Positions 25,320-33,487 of a stretch of 64,000 nt of DNA are shown in pieces; position 1 is the first letter of the stretch; each line of letters starts with the position of its first letter. Below the pieces are notes generated by a model. That model was not told the DNA's origin, did no database searches, and saw nothing but the letters and a program-made list of their open reading frames with translations. Where the stretch lies: contig JAHDCD010000005.1 in NCBI GenBank assembly GCA_020630095.1, forward strand, positions 17,358 to 81,357, given 5' to 3'. The position numbers and the translations under genes are program-made. This stretch comes from Rickettsiales bacterium. GTDB taxonomy: Bacteria; Pseudomonadota; Alphaproteobacteria; Rickettsiales; UBA8987.

Positions 25320-26690
25320 CTATAAGAATTCACGAACGTCTGCAAGTTTACCTTTTATGGCTGCAGCTGCGGCCATAGCTGGACTCATTAAATGAGTTCT
25401 GCCACCTCTGCCTTGTCTGCCTTCAAAATTTCTATTAGATGTTGAAGCGCAACGCTCGCCAGATTCTAATTTATCAGCATTCATTGCTAGGCACATTGAG
25501 CAACCTGGTTCGCGCCATTCAAAGCCAGCTTGTGTGAATATTTCATGTAAGCCTTCTTGCTCGGCTTGTTTTTTAACTAAACCAGAACCCGGAACAACCA
25601 TTGCTAATTTTACATTGTTAGCAATTTTTCTACCTTTCGCAATTTCTGCAGCGGCGCGTAAATCTTCAATTCTGCCATTAGTGCATGAGCCAATAAACAC
25701 CTTGTCGATATCAATATCGGTAGCGTTAACGCCCGCTTCAATGCCCATATAGTCAAGTGCGCGAGGCTTCTCATTAGGGATTTTATTGGTAATCTCAATA
25801 ACGTCTTCTGGTGAAGTTCCCCATGTTATTAATGGTGGGATATCGGCGATATTGATGGTGATTTCTTTATCAAATTTTGCGCCATCATCGGTTTTTAATG
25901 TTTTCCAGAATTTTACAGCTTTATCATATTCTTCGCCTTTTGGAGCTAGTGGCTTGTCTTTTACATATTCAAAGGTTTTTTCATCTGGGGCAATTATACC
26001 AGCGCGTGCGCCAGCTTCGATTGACATATTACAAATGGTCATTCTACCTTCCATTGAAAGGTCTTCAATGGCTTTACCAGCATATTCAATAACGTAGCCA
26101 GTGCCGCCTGCTGTGCCTAGTTCTTTAATAATAGCTAGCACAATATCTTTTGCGGTTAAGTAGCTTGGCATATCGCCTTCAACATTAACGCGCATAGATT
26201 TAGATTTCTTTTGTACCAGTGTTTGCGTTGCTAATACATGCTCAACTTCTGATGTACCAATGCCATGAGCTAATGCGCCAAATGCGCCATGGGTAGATGT
26301 GTGTGAATCGCCACAAACAATAGTCATTCCCGGTTGGGTGAAGCCTTGTTCAGGGCCTACAATGTGTACGATGCCTTGGCGGATATCATTCATTTTGAAG
26401 TATGTTACGCCGAATTCATTGGCGTTATCTTCTAATGTTTGAACTTGGATTCTTGAGGTTTCATCTGCTATGCCTTTTGATCTGTCCGTTGTTGGAACGT
26501 TGTGGTCGGCAACGGCAAGGGTTCTGTCCGGTCTTCTTACTTTACGATTAGTTAAACGTAGGCCTTCAAAGGCCTGTGGACTAGTTACTTCATGAACTAA
26601 ATGACCATCAATGTATAATAAAGATGTGCCGTCATCTGCTTCGTGAACTAAGTGGTTTTCCCAGATTTTATCGTATAGTGTCTTCGCCAT
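25320..26690 (-). CDS. leuC: 3-isopropylmalate dehydratase, large subunit
   Basis: The Fe-S half of isopropylmalate isomerase in leucine synthesis. The 456 residues include [20 protein letters not shown], the first cluster cysteine in [14 protein letters not shown] and the C-x2-C pair in [11 protein letters not shown]. All three [4Fe-4S] ligands are therefore present. Its partner leuD is about 17.5 kb away at 44207, and leuA lies at 56405, so the pathway genes are scattered. It follows the helix-hairpin-helix gene by 16 bases. Confidence 0.96.
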   Translation of the reverse strand: MAKTLYDKIWENHLVHEADDGTSLLYIDGHLVHEVTSPQAFEGLRLTNRKVRRPDRTLAVADHNVPTTDRSKGIADETSRIQVQTLEDNANEFGVTYFKMNDIRQGIVHIVGPEQGFTQPGMTIVCGDSHTSTHGAFGALAHGIGTSEVEHVLATQTLVQKKSKSMRVNVEGDMPSYLTAKDIVLAIIKELGTAGGTGYVIEYAGKAIEDLSMEGRMTICNMSIEAGARAGIIAPDEKTFEYVKDKPLAPKGEEYDKAVKFWKTLKTDDGAKFDKEITINIADIPPLITWGTSPEDVIEITNKIPNEKPRALDYMGIEAGVNATDIDIDKVFIGSCTNGRIEDLRAAAEIAKGRKIANNVKLAMVVPGSGLVKKQAEQEGLHEIFTQAGFEWREPGCSMCLAMNADKLESGERCASTSNRNFEGRQGRGGRTHLMSPAMAAAAAIKGKLADVREFL

Positions 26691-26706
26691 AGAAGACTAT
26701 ATAGTG

Positions 26707-27735
26707 CTAATTTACTTGAGCCTCAAGTGATTTTGAAGTTTCAATCCAGCTCTTAGCTTCTTCTAATGTTGGAACAGGCTGTTCAATAGGCGAAGTATCA
26801 TTTAGCTTGTCTAGTTTTTCTACTAGAACTACAGCCTCAAAATCTTTCAAGTAATTAACATTAAGAACGCCAGCATCGTATAATAGTTCGGCTTCTTGCT
26901 TATCAATTGCTGGAATACGTAGTAAGTCAGCCATGCCAATCCAAGAGTTGATAACTGAGATATTAATATTCATGTGCTCAGATAATTCTTCGCGTTTTTC
27001 TAAAGATGTGCCACCGAAGCGAAGTAGGTCAGCTGTTGTTGAAATGCCTTTTTCGCGTAATGCATTACCGAATGCTTTACCTATACCTTCAATTTCTTCA
27101 ATTTCATATTCTAAGTCAGGGTCGTAAGCAGATACAGTTGGTGCAGAAATTTCATTTAAATCATCAGTAAAATCAGATTTAATATCCTTAATCTCCTCTA
27201 CTTCTTTAGTTGCCTCATCTTCAAGATCATCAAATTTTTCTTCAAAACCATCGGATAAATTAAAGTTAGAGTCTTCTTTTTCTAGGTCGATAGTTTCAGT
27301 TTTAACTTCGGGTAATTCTTCTTTAAAATCTTCTACTGCATCATTTACAAAATTGTTTTCTGAAGATTCAATTTTATTTTCAATTTCAGCTTCTCTAGCA
27401 AATGCATCTGAAGATGAAGCCGCCACACCTGCTGCGGCACCAGCACCCGCTGCTGCAAAATTGCTATAATTGTTTTTTGATCCTTCGTCTTTTGCTTGAT
27501 TAAGCTCGGCTTCTAGGCGTAATTTATCTTTTTCTAGCCTTTCATTAAGAGCGTCGTACTCGCCAATAATTTTTTGGTATTCAGCGTTTTCAGTTTCTAA
27601 TTCGTTTAATCTGCCATTATCTTCCACGGGTACTGTGCGTGAGCCGAAGCGTCCGCGCATTAACCAGCCTATAATAAAGCCGACTACGACAGCGATTAGA
27701 ATGAATAAAAATATTTCAATGAATAATGCTAACAT
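26707..27735 (-). CDS. Membrane-anchored protein with helix-hairpin-helix (DUF4332-like) domain
   Basis: A 342-residue protein: one N-terminal membrane helix (about 4-26), a coiled coil (about 40-85), an Ala-rich patch, a long acidic linker and, from about residue 210, a domain starting YEIEEIEGIGKAFGNALREK. This resembles the helix-hairpin-helix repeats of DUF4332 proteins, whose role is unclear. The anchor has Arg after it, so the C-terminal domain should face the cytoplasm, where it might touch nucleic acid. It lies between an unknown membrane protein and leuC in one operon. Confidence 0.75.
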   Translation of the reverse strand: MLALFIEIFLFILIAVVVGFIIGWLMRGRFGSRTVPVEDNGRLNELETENAEYQKIIGEYDALNERLEKDKLRLEAELNQAKDEGSKNNYSNFAAAGAGAAAGVAASSSDAFAREAEIENKIESSENNFVNDAVEDFKEELPEVKTETIDLEKEDSNFNLSDGFEEKFDDLEDEATKEVEEIKDIKSDFTDDLNEISAPTVSAYDPDLEYEIEEIEGIGKAFGNALREKGISTTADLLRFGGTSLEKREELSEHMNINISVINSWIGMADLLRIPAIDKQEAELLYDAGVLNVNYLKDFEAVVLVEKLDKLNDTSPIEQPVPTLEEAKSWIETSKSLEAQVN

Positions 27736-27736
27736 A

Positions 27737-28282
27737 TTATTTAACTCTCAAATTTGGTTCGTAATTATGAACTCTGTATAAGTTTTTTCTGACTAACTTA
27801 TCTAAAAAATCTAGCTTTTCTTTTGTTTTGAAGTCCGCATCGATAAAAATTCGGTTATTTTCAATTCTAATTGAGCCTTCATTAATGTATTTTGCTGCTA
27901 CTGATGCAACAGATATTAAACGATAGTGATTTTCATCGCGATTAGTTGAAACTTTAACAGCGCTTGTATCAGCCCTTTTACCAGTTAGGTTACTGATATG
28001 GTTAGCGATAGTATCTCTCATCTCATCAGATGCAAGATATCCATTAATATTAATATTACGCTTACTTATAAAGATGTTTAATCTAGCTAAGCTACTTAAA
28101 GTTTGGCTGCTCTTAAGCGTATTATTCTTAACCGTCTTTGTTTTAGGATAAGATCTACTATTTTTAGCTACCTTATGGTCAGGGCTGTACATTAGCCATG
28201 CAAGATAACTTATAATAATAGTTGCGGTTAGGATGAGAATAAGGCTCATCTTTTTAAATATGTTTCTAAATGCTTGTCTCAC
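27737..28282 (-). CDS. Unknown membrane-anchored protein
   Basis: A 181-residue protein with a single N-terminal membrane helix (SLILILTATIIISYLAWLMY at about 13-32) and a basic linker. A C-terminal part of about 110 residues alternates strands and helices (FISKRNININGYLASDEMRD), vaguely like a BON fold; I do not claim that family. The mature part should face the periplasm. It is first in the operon ending in doxX, and is divergent from lon with a shared region containing a CtrA-like box. Confidence 0.7.
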   Translation of the reverse strand: MRQAFRNIFKKMSLILILTATIIISYLAWLMYSPDHKVAKNSRSYPKTKTVKNNTLKSSQTLSSLARLNIFISKRNININGYLASDEMRDTIANHISNLTGKRADTSAVKVSTNRDENHYRLISVASVAAKYINEGSIRIENNRIFIDADFKTKEKLDFLDKLVRKNLYRVHNYEPNLRVK

Positions 28283-28330
28283 TGTCCATACAGGTTTAAC
28301 TACTCAGTTATGTAGTCTAGATATAAAAAG

Positions 28331-28346
28331 TTAATAATCCTTTAAC
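28331..28346. promoter_or_regulatory. CtrA-like box between lon and a divergent gene
   Basis: TTAATAATCCTTTAAC fits the CtrA consensus TTAA-N7-TTAAC exactly. It is 45 bases upstream of the lon ATG and 48 bases upstream of the divergent gene at 28282. One or two such matches are expected by chance in all noncoding DNA of this AT-rich window. Confidence 0.45.
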
Positions 28347-28390
28347 AAAAAGTAGAAAAATTGCACTAATATTACTATATTTTATAATAT

Positions 28391-30721
28391 ATGGCTGAAT
28401 CTGAATCAAAAAACACGTTACTTCCCGTTATTCCTCTTAGAGATATTGTGGTATTTCCTAATATGGTGGTGCCGTTATTTGTAGGGCGTGACAAATCTAT
28501 TAATGCGCTAGAAGAGGCAGTTCGTAAGAATATACCGGTAATTGTAGTTACGCAGAAGAATCCTAAATTAGATAACCCTGCTACAGATGATTTCTTTCCA
28601 ACGGCAACTTTAGCTAATGTTATGCAATTGTTAAGATTGCCAGATAATACCGTTAAAGTTTTAGCAGAAATTAAGAGTAGAGTAAATTTAGAAGTTATAT
28701 TTGAGGATAATGATTATTTATCTGCCTCATATAAGGTTCTTCGTAATAAGCCTTATGAGGCTGAAGAGATTAAGCCTAAAGTAGCTGCACTTATTAAAGC
28801 CTTTGATGAGTATGTTAAGCTTAATAATAGAATCCCGCAGGAGATAATTGGCCATATTGCTAAATTGCCATACCCTTCTGATATTGCGGATTCCATTGCA
28901 TCTAACATTGTATTAACGCATGAAGAAAAGCATGGCTTGCTTAAGGAAATAGATATTCATAAGCGCGTGCAGGAGTTACTTGGTTTTGTTGAGCGCGAAA
29001 TATTTTCATTATCTGCGGAGCATAATATCCGCTCAAAAGTTAAAGAGCAGATTGAGGAAAATAATAAAAAATATTATTTGCGCGAGCAGATGAAAATCTT
29101 AAAGCGTGAGCTTGGTGAAGAGGCCGATAATGAAGCGCATGATGATGAGGTTTTAAAATTAAAAGATAAAGCTAAGAAGCTTAAATTTACTAAAGATGCT
29201 AAGGAGTTATTTGGCACTGAAATTAAGAAGCTTAGCTCGATGAGTATGCATGGTCAGGAAGCATCTATTATTCGTACGTTCCTTGATTTCTTAACTGACT
29301 TACCTTGGGGTAAGAACTCGCGCGTTAATAAAGATTTAGCAAAGGCCGAATCTATTTTAGATAAACAACATTCGGGCTTAAAGAAAGTTAAGGAGCGCGT
29401 GATAGAGCATCTAGCGGTGCAGAATAAAACGGGTTCACTTAAAGGGCCTATATTATGTTTGGTTGGCCCTCCGGGGGTTGGTAAAACATCTTTGGCGAAA
29501 AGCATTGCTGAGGCTTGTAAGCGTGAGTATCAGCGCATTGCGTTAGGCGGTGTGCGTGATGAAGCGGAAGTGCGTGGGCATAGACGAACTTATTTGGGTG
29601 CAATGCCGGGGAAGATAATTAAGGCTATATCTAAGGCGAAAGTTTCTAACCCACTAATATTATTAGATGAAATTGATAAGATGGGTTTTGACCAGCGCGG
29701 TGATCCAGCATCTGCATTGCTTGAGGTTTTAGACCCTGAGCAAAATAAGGATTTCCAAGATCATTATTTAGAAACAGGCTATGACCTTTCTAACGTGATG
29801 TTCATTACTACCGCGAACTCGTTAAATATTCCATCAGCGCTTCGTGATAGGTTAGAGATTATTCAGCTTTCAGGTTATACGGAAGATGAAAAAGTTGAAA
29901 TAGCTACGACTCATTTAATACCGAAACAACTAAAAGAACATGGCTTAAAGGGCGATGATATTGAAATTTCTGAGAAGGTTCTGCGTGAAACAATTCAGAA
30001 ATATACGCGTGAATCTGGTGTACGTAATTTGGAAAGGCAAATTGGTACATTAATGCGTAAGGTTGTAACCGAAATTGTTAAAGGTGACTCTAAGAAGGTG
30101 AGTTTGAAGGTATCTGACTTAGCAGATTACTTAGGTGTGCCGAAGTTTGAATATAGTTCTAAAGACACCGAAGCGCGTGTTGGTATTACTAATGGGCTTG
30201 CGTATATGGAGTCTGGCGGTGATTTATTGCCTATTGAAGCTGCGGTTATTAAAGCAGGTTCTGGTAAAATTGCGCATACTGGTAAGTTGGGCGATGTTAT
30301 GCAGGAATCAGCGCAAGTGGCTTGGAGTTTTGTGCGTTCAAGGGCTGATGAGTTTGGCATAAAAGAAGATGATTTTAGGAAGAATGATATTCATATCCAT
30401 GTGCCTGAGGGCGCTACTCCTAAAGATGGGCCTTCGGCGGGTATTGCGTTATCGGTATCAATAGTTTCAGCACTTACTGGTAAAAAGGTGCGTAATGATG
30501 TTGCTATGACAGGTGAAATTTCGCTTCGTGGTGCGGTGTTACCTATTGGCGGCTTGAAGGAGAAATTATTAGCTGCTTTGCGTGGTGATATTAAAACTGT
30601 AATTATTCCTAAAAAGAATGAAAAGGATTTAGCTGAGTTACCTAAGAATGTAACGGAAGGTTTAGAAATCATTCTAGCTGAAAAGTTTGATGAAGTAATT
30701 GCTAACGCAATTGTGGATTAG
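28391..30721 (+). CDS. lon: ATP-dependent protease La
   Basis: A cytosolic AAA+ protease of 776 residues. The N-terminal substrate domain begins LLPVIPLRDIVVFPNMVVPL. Walker A is GPPGVGKTS near 357, Walker B is LILLDEIDK, and the proteolytic dyad is Ser near 681 in KDGPSAGIAL and Lys near 724 in GGLKEKLLAA. In Caulobacter Lon degrades cell-cycle regulators such as CcrM, SciP and DnaA, so a CtrA-like box upstream would make sense. It is followed by the densest repeat cluster of the window. Confidence 0.97.
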   Translation: MAESESKNTLLPVIPLRDIVVFPNMVVPLFVGRDKSINALEEAVRKNIPVIVVTQKNPKLDNPATDDFFPTATLANVMQLLRLPDNTVKVLAEIKSRVNLEVIFEDNDYLSASYKVLRNKPYEAEEIKPKVAALIKAFDEYVKLNNRIPQEIIGHIAKLPYPSDIADSIASNIVLTHEEKHGLLKEIDIHKRVQELLGFVEREIFSLSAEHNIRSKVKEQIEENNKKYYLREQMKILKRELGEEADNEAHDDEVLKLKDKAKKLKFTKDAKELFGTEIKKLSSMSMHGQEASIIRTFLDFLTDLPWGKNSRVNKDLAKAESILDKQHSGLKKVKERVIEHLAVQNKTGSLKGPILCLVGPPGVGKTSLAKSIAEACKREYQRIALGGVRDEAEVRGHRRTYLGAMPGKIIKAISKAKVSNPLILLDEIDKMGFDQRGDPASALLEVLDPEQNKDFQDHYLETGYDLSNVMFITTANSLNIPSALRDRLEIIQLSGYTEDEKVEIATTHLIPKQLKEHGLKGDDIEISEKVLRETIQKYTRESGVRNLERQIGTLMRKVVTEIVKGDSKKVSLKVSDLADYLGVPKFEYSSKDTEARVGITNGLAYMESGGDLLPIEAAVIKAGSGKIAHTGKLGDVMQESAQVAWSFVRSRADEFGIKEDDFRKNDIHIHVPEGATPKDGPSAGIALSVSIVSALTGKKVRNDVAMTGEISLRGAVLPIGGLKEKLLAALRGDIKTVIIPKKNEKDLAELPKNVTEGLEIILAEKFDEVIANAIVD

Positions 30722-30745
30722 TGGGTTAGAAGGATAGTAATATTT

Positions 30746-30872
30746 CGTCATTGCGAGGAGCGTTAGCGACGTGGCAATCCATTACATGAGTTATATTTTA
30801 TTAATGTTCTTTAAGAATATTACTAGAACACGAAGTGATAGATGGATTGCTTTGCTTCGCTCGCAATGACGG
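30746..30872. repeat. CGTCATTGCGAGG palindromic repeat, copy 1
   Basis: A ~127-bp element with inverted ends, CGTCATTGCGAGG at the left and CTCGCAATGACG at the right, and an inner pair GGCAATCCATTA / GATGGATTGCTT. It is MITE-like in form and lacks any coding frame. Related copies are at 31302-31425, 33330-33478 and 46385-46507. Confidence 0.85.
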
Positions 30873-30874
30873 AT

Positions 30875-31028
30875 TTTCCAGAATATAGAAAATTTAGAAA
30901 TCCTAAAAATCTCTAAAAAATAATATTTTTGCCACTTATTTTAGAAAGATCCTTATATTTCAATGGCTATAAGAAAATTTCTATTAGAAAATGCTTTAAA
31001 AAACGTTAAAAAAGTGGCGTTTTTTGCC
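30875..31028 (+). repeat. 154-bp dispersed intergenic element, copy 1
   Basis: This noncoding stretch aligns over its whole length with 46223-46376. Shared blocks are TTTCCAGAATATAGAAAAT at the left, AAAATCTCTAAAAAATAAT in the middle and AAAAAACGTT near the right, at offsets that differ by only one base. The right end can pair AAAAAACG with CGTTTTTT, giving a hairpin with a T run as in a terminator. It starts two bases after a GTCAT-type repeat. It could be a mobile noncoding element or a small RNA gene. Confidence 0.7.
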
Positions 31029-31114
31029 CAAAAATGACGATTTTTTGATTAATTTTGCATGTATAATTCTCAGATTCACGATGTTATAGCAAGTTAAGTT
31101 GAGATTTTTGTTGT

Positions 31115-31182
31115 GTCATCCCCGCGAAAGCGGGGATCTCGGGAAGCGACCGAAGGGAGATTCCCGCTATGCTAAGAATGAC
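31115..31182. repeat. GTCATCCCCGCG palindromic repeat
   Basis: The element starts GTCAT, carries the perfect hairpin ATCCCCGC-GAAA-GCGGGGAT and ends ATGAC. It is of the class of short palindromes common in Rickettsiales and many other proteobacteria. It lies between the two copies of the CGTCATTGCGAG family in the lon-tolQ gap. Confidence 0.8.
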
Positions 31183-31301
31183 AAAATTTGTGGTAGCCTT
31201 AACTTTAACTTGGTTCAACAGTAAACCTAAGTTTATAATCGGGAAGGTGGTTATTTAGGTTCGTGTTATTCAACTGTAAAAGAGCGGAACTTATAATATA
31301 T
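31183..31301. other. Noncoding spacer within the lon-tolQ repeat cluster
   Basis: The lon-tolQ gap is 707 bases. Apart from the repeats listed separately, this spacer and the stretch at 31029-31114 show no coding frame and no tRNA-like structure. The second stretch carries GTTATAGCAAGTTAA at 31083-31097, identical to 2374-2388 beside pnp. Confidence 0.5.
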
Positions 31302-31425
31302 GTCATTGCGAGTGCAGCGAAGCAATCCATCTATTGTATTATGTTCTGTAATTATTCTTTCAGAGCAATATTGAAGCATAAGCCATATAATGGATTGCTT
31401 CGTCGTTTTACTCCTCGCAATGACG
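31302..31425. repeat. CGTCATTGCGAG palindromic repeat, copy 2
   Basis: A ~124-bp element with GTCATTGCGAG at the left and CTCGCAATGAC at the right and the inner inverted pair AGCAATCCAT / ATGGATTGCT. Its right end is three bases from the tolQ stop codon, so insertion here bounds the tolQ gene directly. Confidence 0.85.
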
Positions 31426-31428
31426 AAT

Positions 31429-32190
31429 TTAACTCTTAACGTAATTGTCGAAGTTGGTGCGTAGCATATGCTCGGAGATGTCTTCTAATTCCATTTGGAA
31501 ATTATTAATTTTAGAATTAATGCGGTTGTATAGAATTACTGCTGGAATTGCGGCTATTAGGCCAATAGCTGTTGCAAATAATGCTTCGGCGATACCAGGG
31601 GCAACAATTTCAATGCCACTTCCCTTTGAAACGGCGATTGAACGGAATGAATTCATAATACCCCATACTGTTCCGAATAGACCAATAAATGGTGCGGCAG
31701 ATGCGGTAGTTGCTAAGAAGTTTAGTCCGCCTTCGGCTTTATCAAGCGTTCTGTTAATAATGCGGTTTAGGTCTGCGGAGATAATATCTTTCTTTTCCTT
31801 TAGGCTTATGGCTTTGTCGATTAGTAGATCGTAACGTTCTTCGAATACGTTATACATGCGCGCTATTGGATGGTTTGGCGTGTGGAAATCACTTTCGGTA
31901 ATGTTTAATGAAAGTGGATTTAGTGAGCTTAAGATACTGCGCGAGATTTTTTTATCTGAACGTAAATACCAGAAGTAGAAATATTTTTCAAAAGCGATTG
32001 CCCATGAGATTATTGAGCATAGTACAAGGATGAAAATCACGCTTTGTACTACGATGTCCGCGTTTAGGAATAGGTGAGAAATAGATAGTGAGTCGAATTC
32101 TGCGCCAGCTTGTGGTAAAGCTACTTCGCGTAGTTCGCCATCTGTAGCTGAAATATTAGCTGTATCTACTGCTTGTACTTCTCTTGTCAT
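31429..32190 (-). CDS. tolQ: TolQ/ExbB/MotA-family proton channel subunit
   Basis: A 253-residue inner-membrane protein with three membrane helices (VQSVIFILVLCSIISWAIAF near 50, FIGLFGTVWGIMNSFRSI near 165 and AIGLIAAIPAVILYNRI near 205). The GLFGTVWGIM segment and the following GSGIEIVAPGIAEALFATA are diagnostic for the family. Length and the FEKYFYFW segment favour TolQ. TolR normally follows at once, but here the 3' side is a repeat cluster and no tolR, tolA or tolB lies in the window. Confidence 0.88.
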   Translation of the reverse strand: MTREVQAVDTANISATDGELREVALPQAGAEFDSLSISHLFLNADIVVQSVIFILVLCSIISWAIAFEKYFYFWYLRSDKKISRSILSSLNPLSLNITESDFHTPNHPIARMYNVFEERYDLLIDKAISLKEKKDIISADLNRIINRTLDKAEGGLNFLATTASAAPFIGLFGTVWGIMNSFRSIAVSKGSGIEIVAPGIAEALFATAIGLIAAIPAVILYNRINSKINNFQMELEDISEHMLRTNFDNYVKS

Positions 32191-32199
32191 AGTGATTTA

Positions 32200-32220
32200 G
32201 GCATAAGGCATAAGGCATAA
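32200..32220. repeat. Three tandem copies of heptamer GGCATAA
   Basis: GGCATAA occurs three times head to tail just upstream of the tolQ start, followed by GGGAGCAAGGGTAAATT and then a palindromic repeat. The same heptamer occurs twice at 13494-13507. Copy number could vary between strains. Confidence 0.8.
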
Positions 32221-32237
32221 GGGAGCAAGGGTAAATT

Positions 32238-32303
32238 GTCATTCGAAGCGAGGCGGGAATCGTATTCAGTTAACAAGGAGACCCCTGCCTTCGCAGGGGT
32301 GAC
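32238..32303. repeat. Palindromic repeat upstream of tolQ
   Basis: The element starts GTCATTCGAAGCG and ends ACCCCTGCCTTCGCAGGGGT-GAC, whose last part is a perfect hairpin. It lies between the asd stop and the tolQ start and probably contributes a transcript end for asd. Confidence 0.7.
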
Positions 32304-32311
32304 TTGGTTAG

Positions 32312-33334
32312 TTAGATAATGCCTTTGATGATTAGCTCTTCAGCGATTTGGATGGTATTAAGGGCTGCGCCTTTGCGGATATTATCTGCTACACACCATA
32401 GGTTTAGGCCGTTTTCAATTGAAGCATCTTTACGGATACGGCTTACGTATACAGCATCTTCACCAGTTACTTCGGCTGGGGTCATGTAGCCGCCATCTTC
32501 GCGCCTGTCCATTACATGTACGCCTTCAAAATTATCTAAACATTCAAAGATATCATCTTCTTCAAATGGTTTTTCTAGCTCTAAGTTTAGTGATAAACCA
32601 TGACCTACGAAGCTTGGTAAGCGTACGCATGTTGCTGAAACTGGAATGTCCGCTTCTAGGATTTTCTTAGTTTCAACGATCATTTTCCACTCTTCTTTGG
32701 TATTGCCGTCTTCTTTAAATACGTCAATATGAGGGATGCAATTGAATGCGATACGTTTCGTGAATTTACTATTTTCAATGCGGTCTGCGCCTTGGTAGTA
32801 AGCTTTTGTTTGGTCGTATAATTCGTCCATAGCTTCTTTACCTGCGCCAGAAACTGATTGGTAAGTTGAAGTTACAACGCGTTTAATGCCGAATTTTTCA
32901 TGGATTGGCTTTAGTGCCATAACCATTTGGATAGTTGAGCAGTTAGGGTTAGCGATAATTTTGCTTTGTAAATTATCAAGTGCGTTTGGATTTACTTCTG
33001 GAACTACTAGGGCTTTGTCTTCGTCCATTCTGTAGTATGAAGCGTTATCAACGCAGTATGCGCCAGCTTCAGCGAATTTTGGTAAGTATAGTTCAGAAAC
33101 GGCTGAACCGCCAGATGCTAGTACTATATCAACTGAGCCATAATCGAATGTGGCGATATCTAGAACTTTTAGTTTTTCATCACCGAATTGTACTTCTTTA
33201 CCGGCACTTCTAGAAGATGCTAAAGGGTATAGGTTGGCGATTGGGAATTTGCGCTCATCTAAGATGTCAAGCAGAACTCTGCCTACGTTACCTGTTGCAC
33301 CTGCAATTGCGATATTATATTTTTTATTAGTCAT
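32312..33334 (-). CDS. asd: Aspartate-semialdehyde dehydrogenase
   Basis: Reduces aspartyl phosphate to the semialdehyde, the branch point to lysine/diaminopimelate, threonine and methionine. The protein is 340 residues from the ATG at 33334. It shows the NADP loop IAGATGNVGR, the catalytic Cys in IANPNCSTIQM, YQSVSGAGKEAMDEL and the His in PSFVGHGLSLNLE. The frame stays open upstream to 33361, but those nine codons are read from a palindromic repeat. The chosen ATG itself lies inside that repeat's end (CAATGACT), which means the repeat provides the start codon. Confidence 0.95.
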   Translation of the reverse strand: MTNKKYNIAIAGATGNVGRVLLDILDERKFPIANLYPLASSRSAGKEVQFGDEKLKVLDIATFDYGSVDIVLASGGSAVSELYLPKFAEAGAYCVDNASYYRMDEDKALVVPEVNPNALDNLQSKIIANPNCSTIQMVMALKPIHEKFGIKRVVTSTYQSVSGAGKEAMDELYDQTKAYYQGADRIENSKFTKRIAFNCIPHIDVFKEDGNTKEEWKMIVETKKILEADIPVSATCVRLPSFVGHGLSLNLELEKPFEEDDIFECLDNFEGVHVMDRREDGGYMTPAEVTGEDAVYVSRIRKDASIENGLNLWCVADNIRKGAALNTIQIAEELIIKGII

Positions 33335-33478
33335 TGCGAGCGACCGTAGGGAGCGCGGCAATCCAGGGATCTTAATTTTTAGAAAGATCTTGTTATGGAT
33401 TCGCCGATCAAGTCGGCGAATGACGGCGATTTTTAGTCGCCTACTGGATTGCTTCGTCGCTTCGCTCCTCGCAATGAC
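33330..33478. repeat. CGTCATTGCGAG palindromic repeat, copy 3, with nested repeat
   Basis: A ~149-bp element with GTCATTGCGAG at the left and CTCGCAATGAC at the right. A second palindrome, ATTCGCCGA-TCAAG-TCGGCGAAT at 33399-33421 followed by GAC, sits inside it, as if one repeat had inserted in another. The left end overlaps the asd start codon and the right end is 10 bases from the fabH stop. Confidence 0.85.
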
Positions 33479-33487
33479 GAAACTACA

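Noticed and set aside
28361..28388. TTGCAC and TATAAT with 16-base spacing before lon
   Set aside because: The -10 box ends two bases before the lon ATG, so transcription would start inside the coding sequence. In such AT-rich DNA this is probably chance.
30127..30362. Open frames on either strand inside lon and other large genes
   Set aside because: They lie fully within clear coding sequence, have no ribosome binding sites and no protein-like composition, so they are shadows.
30746..31425. Repeat cluster considered as a CRISPR array
   Set aside because: The units differ in length, are palindromic with inverted ends and have no regular spacers; no cas gene is present.
33335..33361. Nine extra N-terminal codons of asd
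   Set aside because: They are read from a palindromic repeat and do not match the Asd N-terminus, which begins just before IAIAGATGNVGR.
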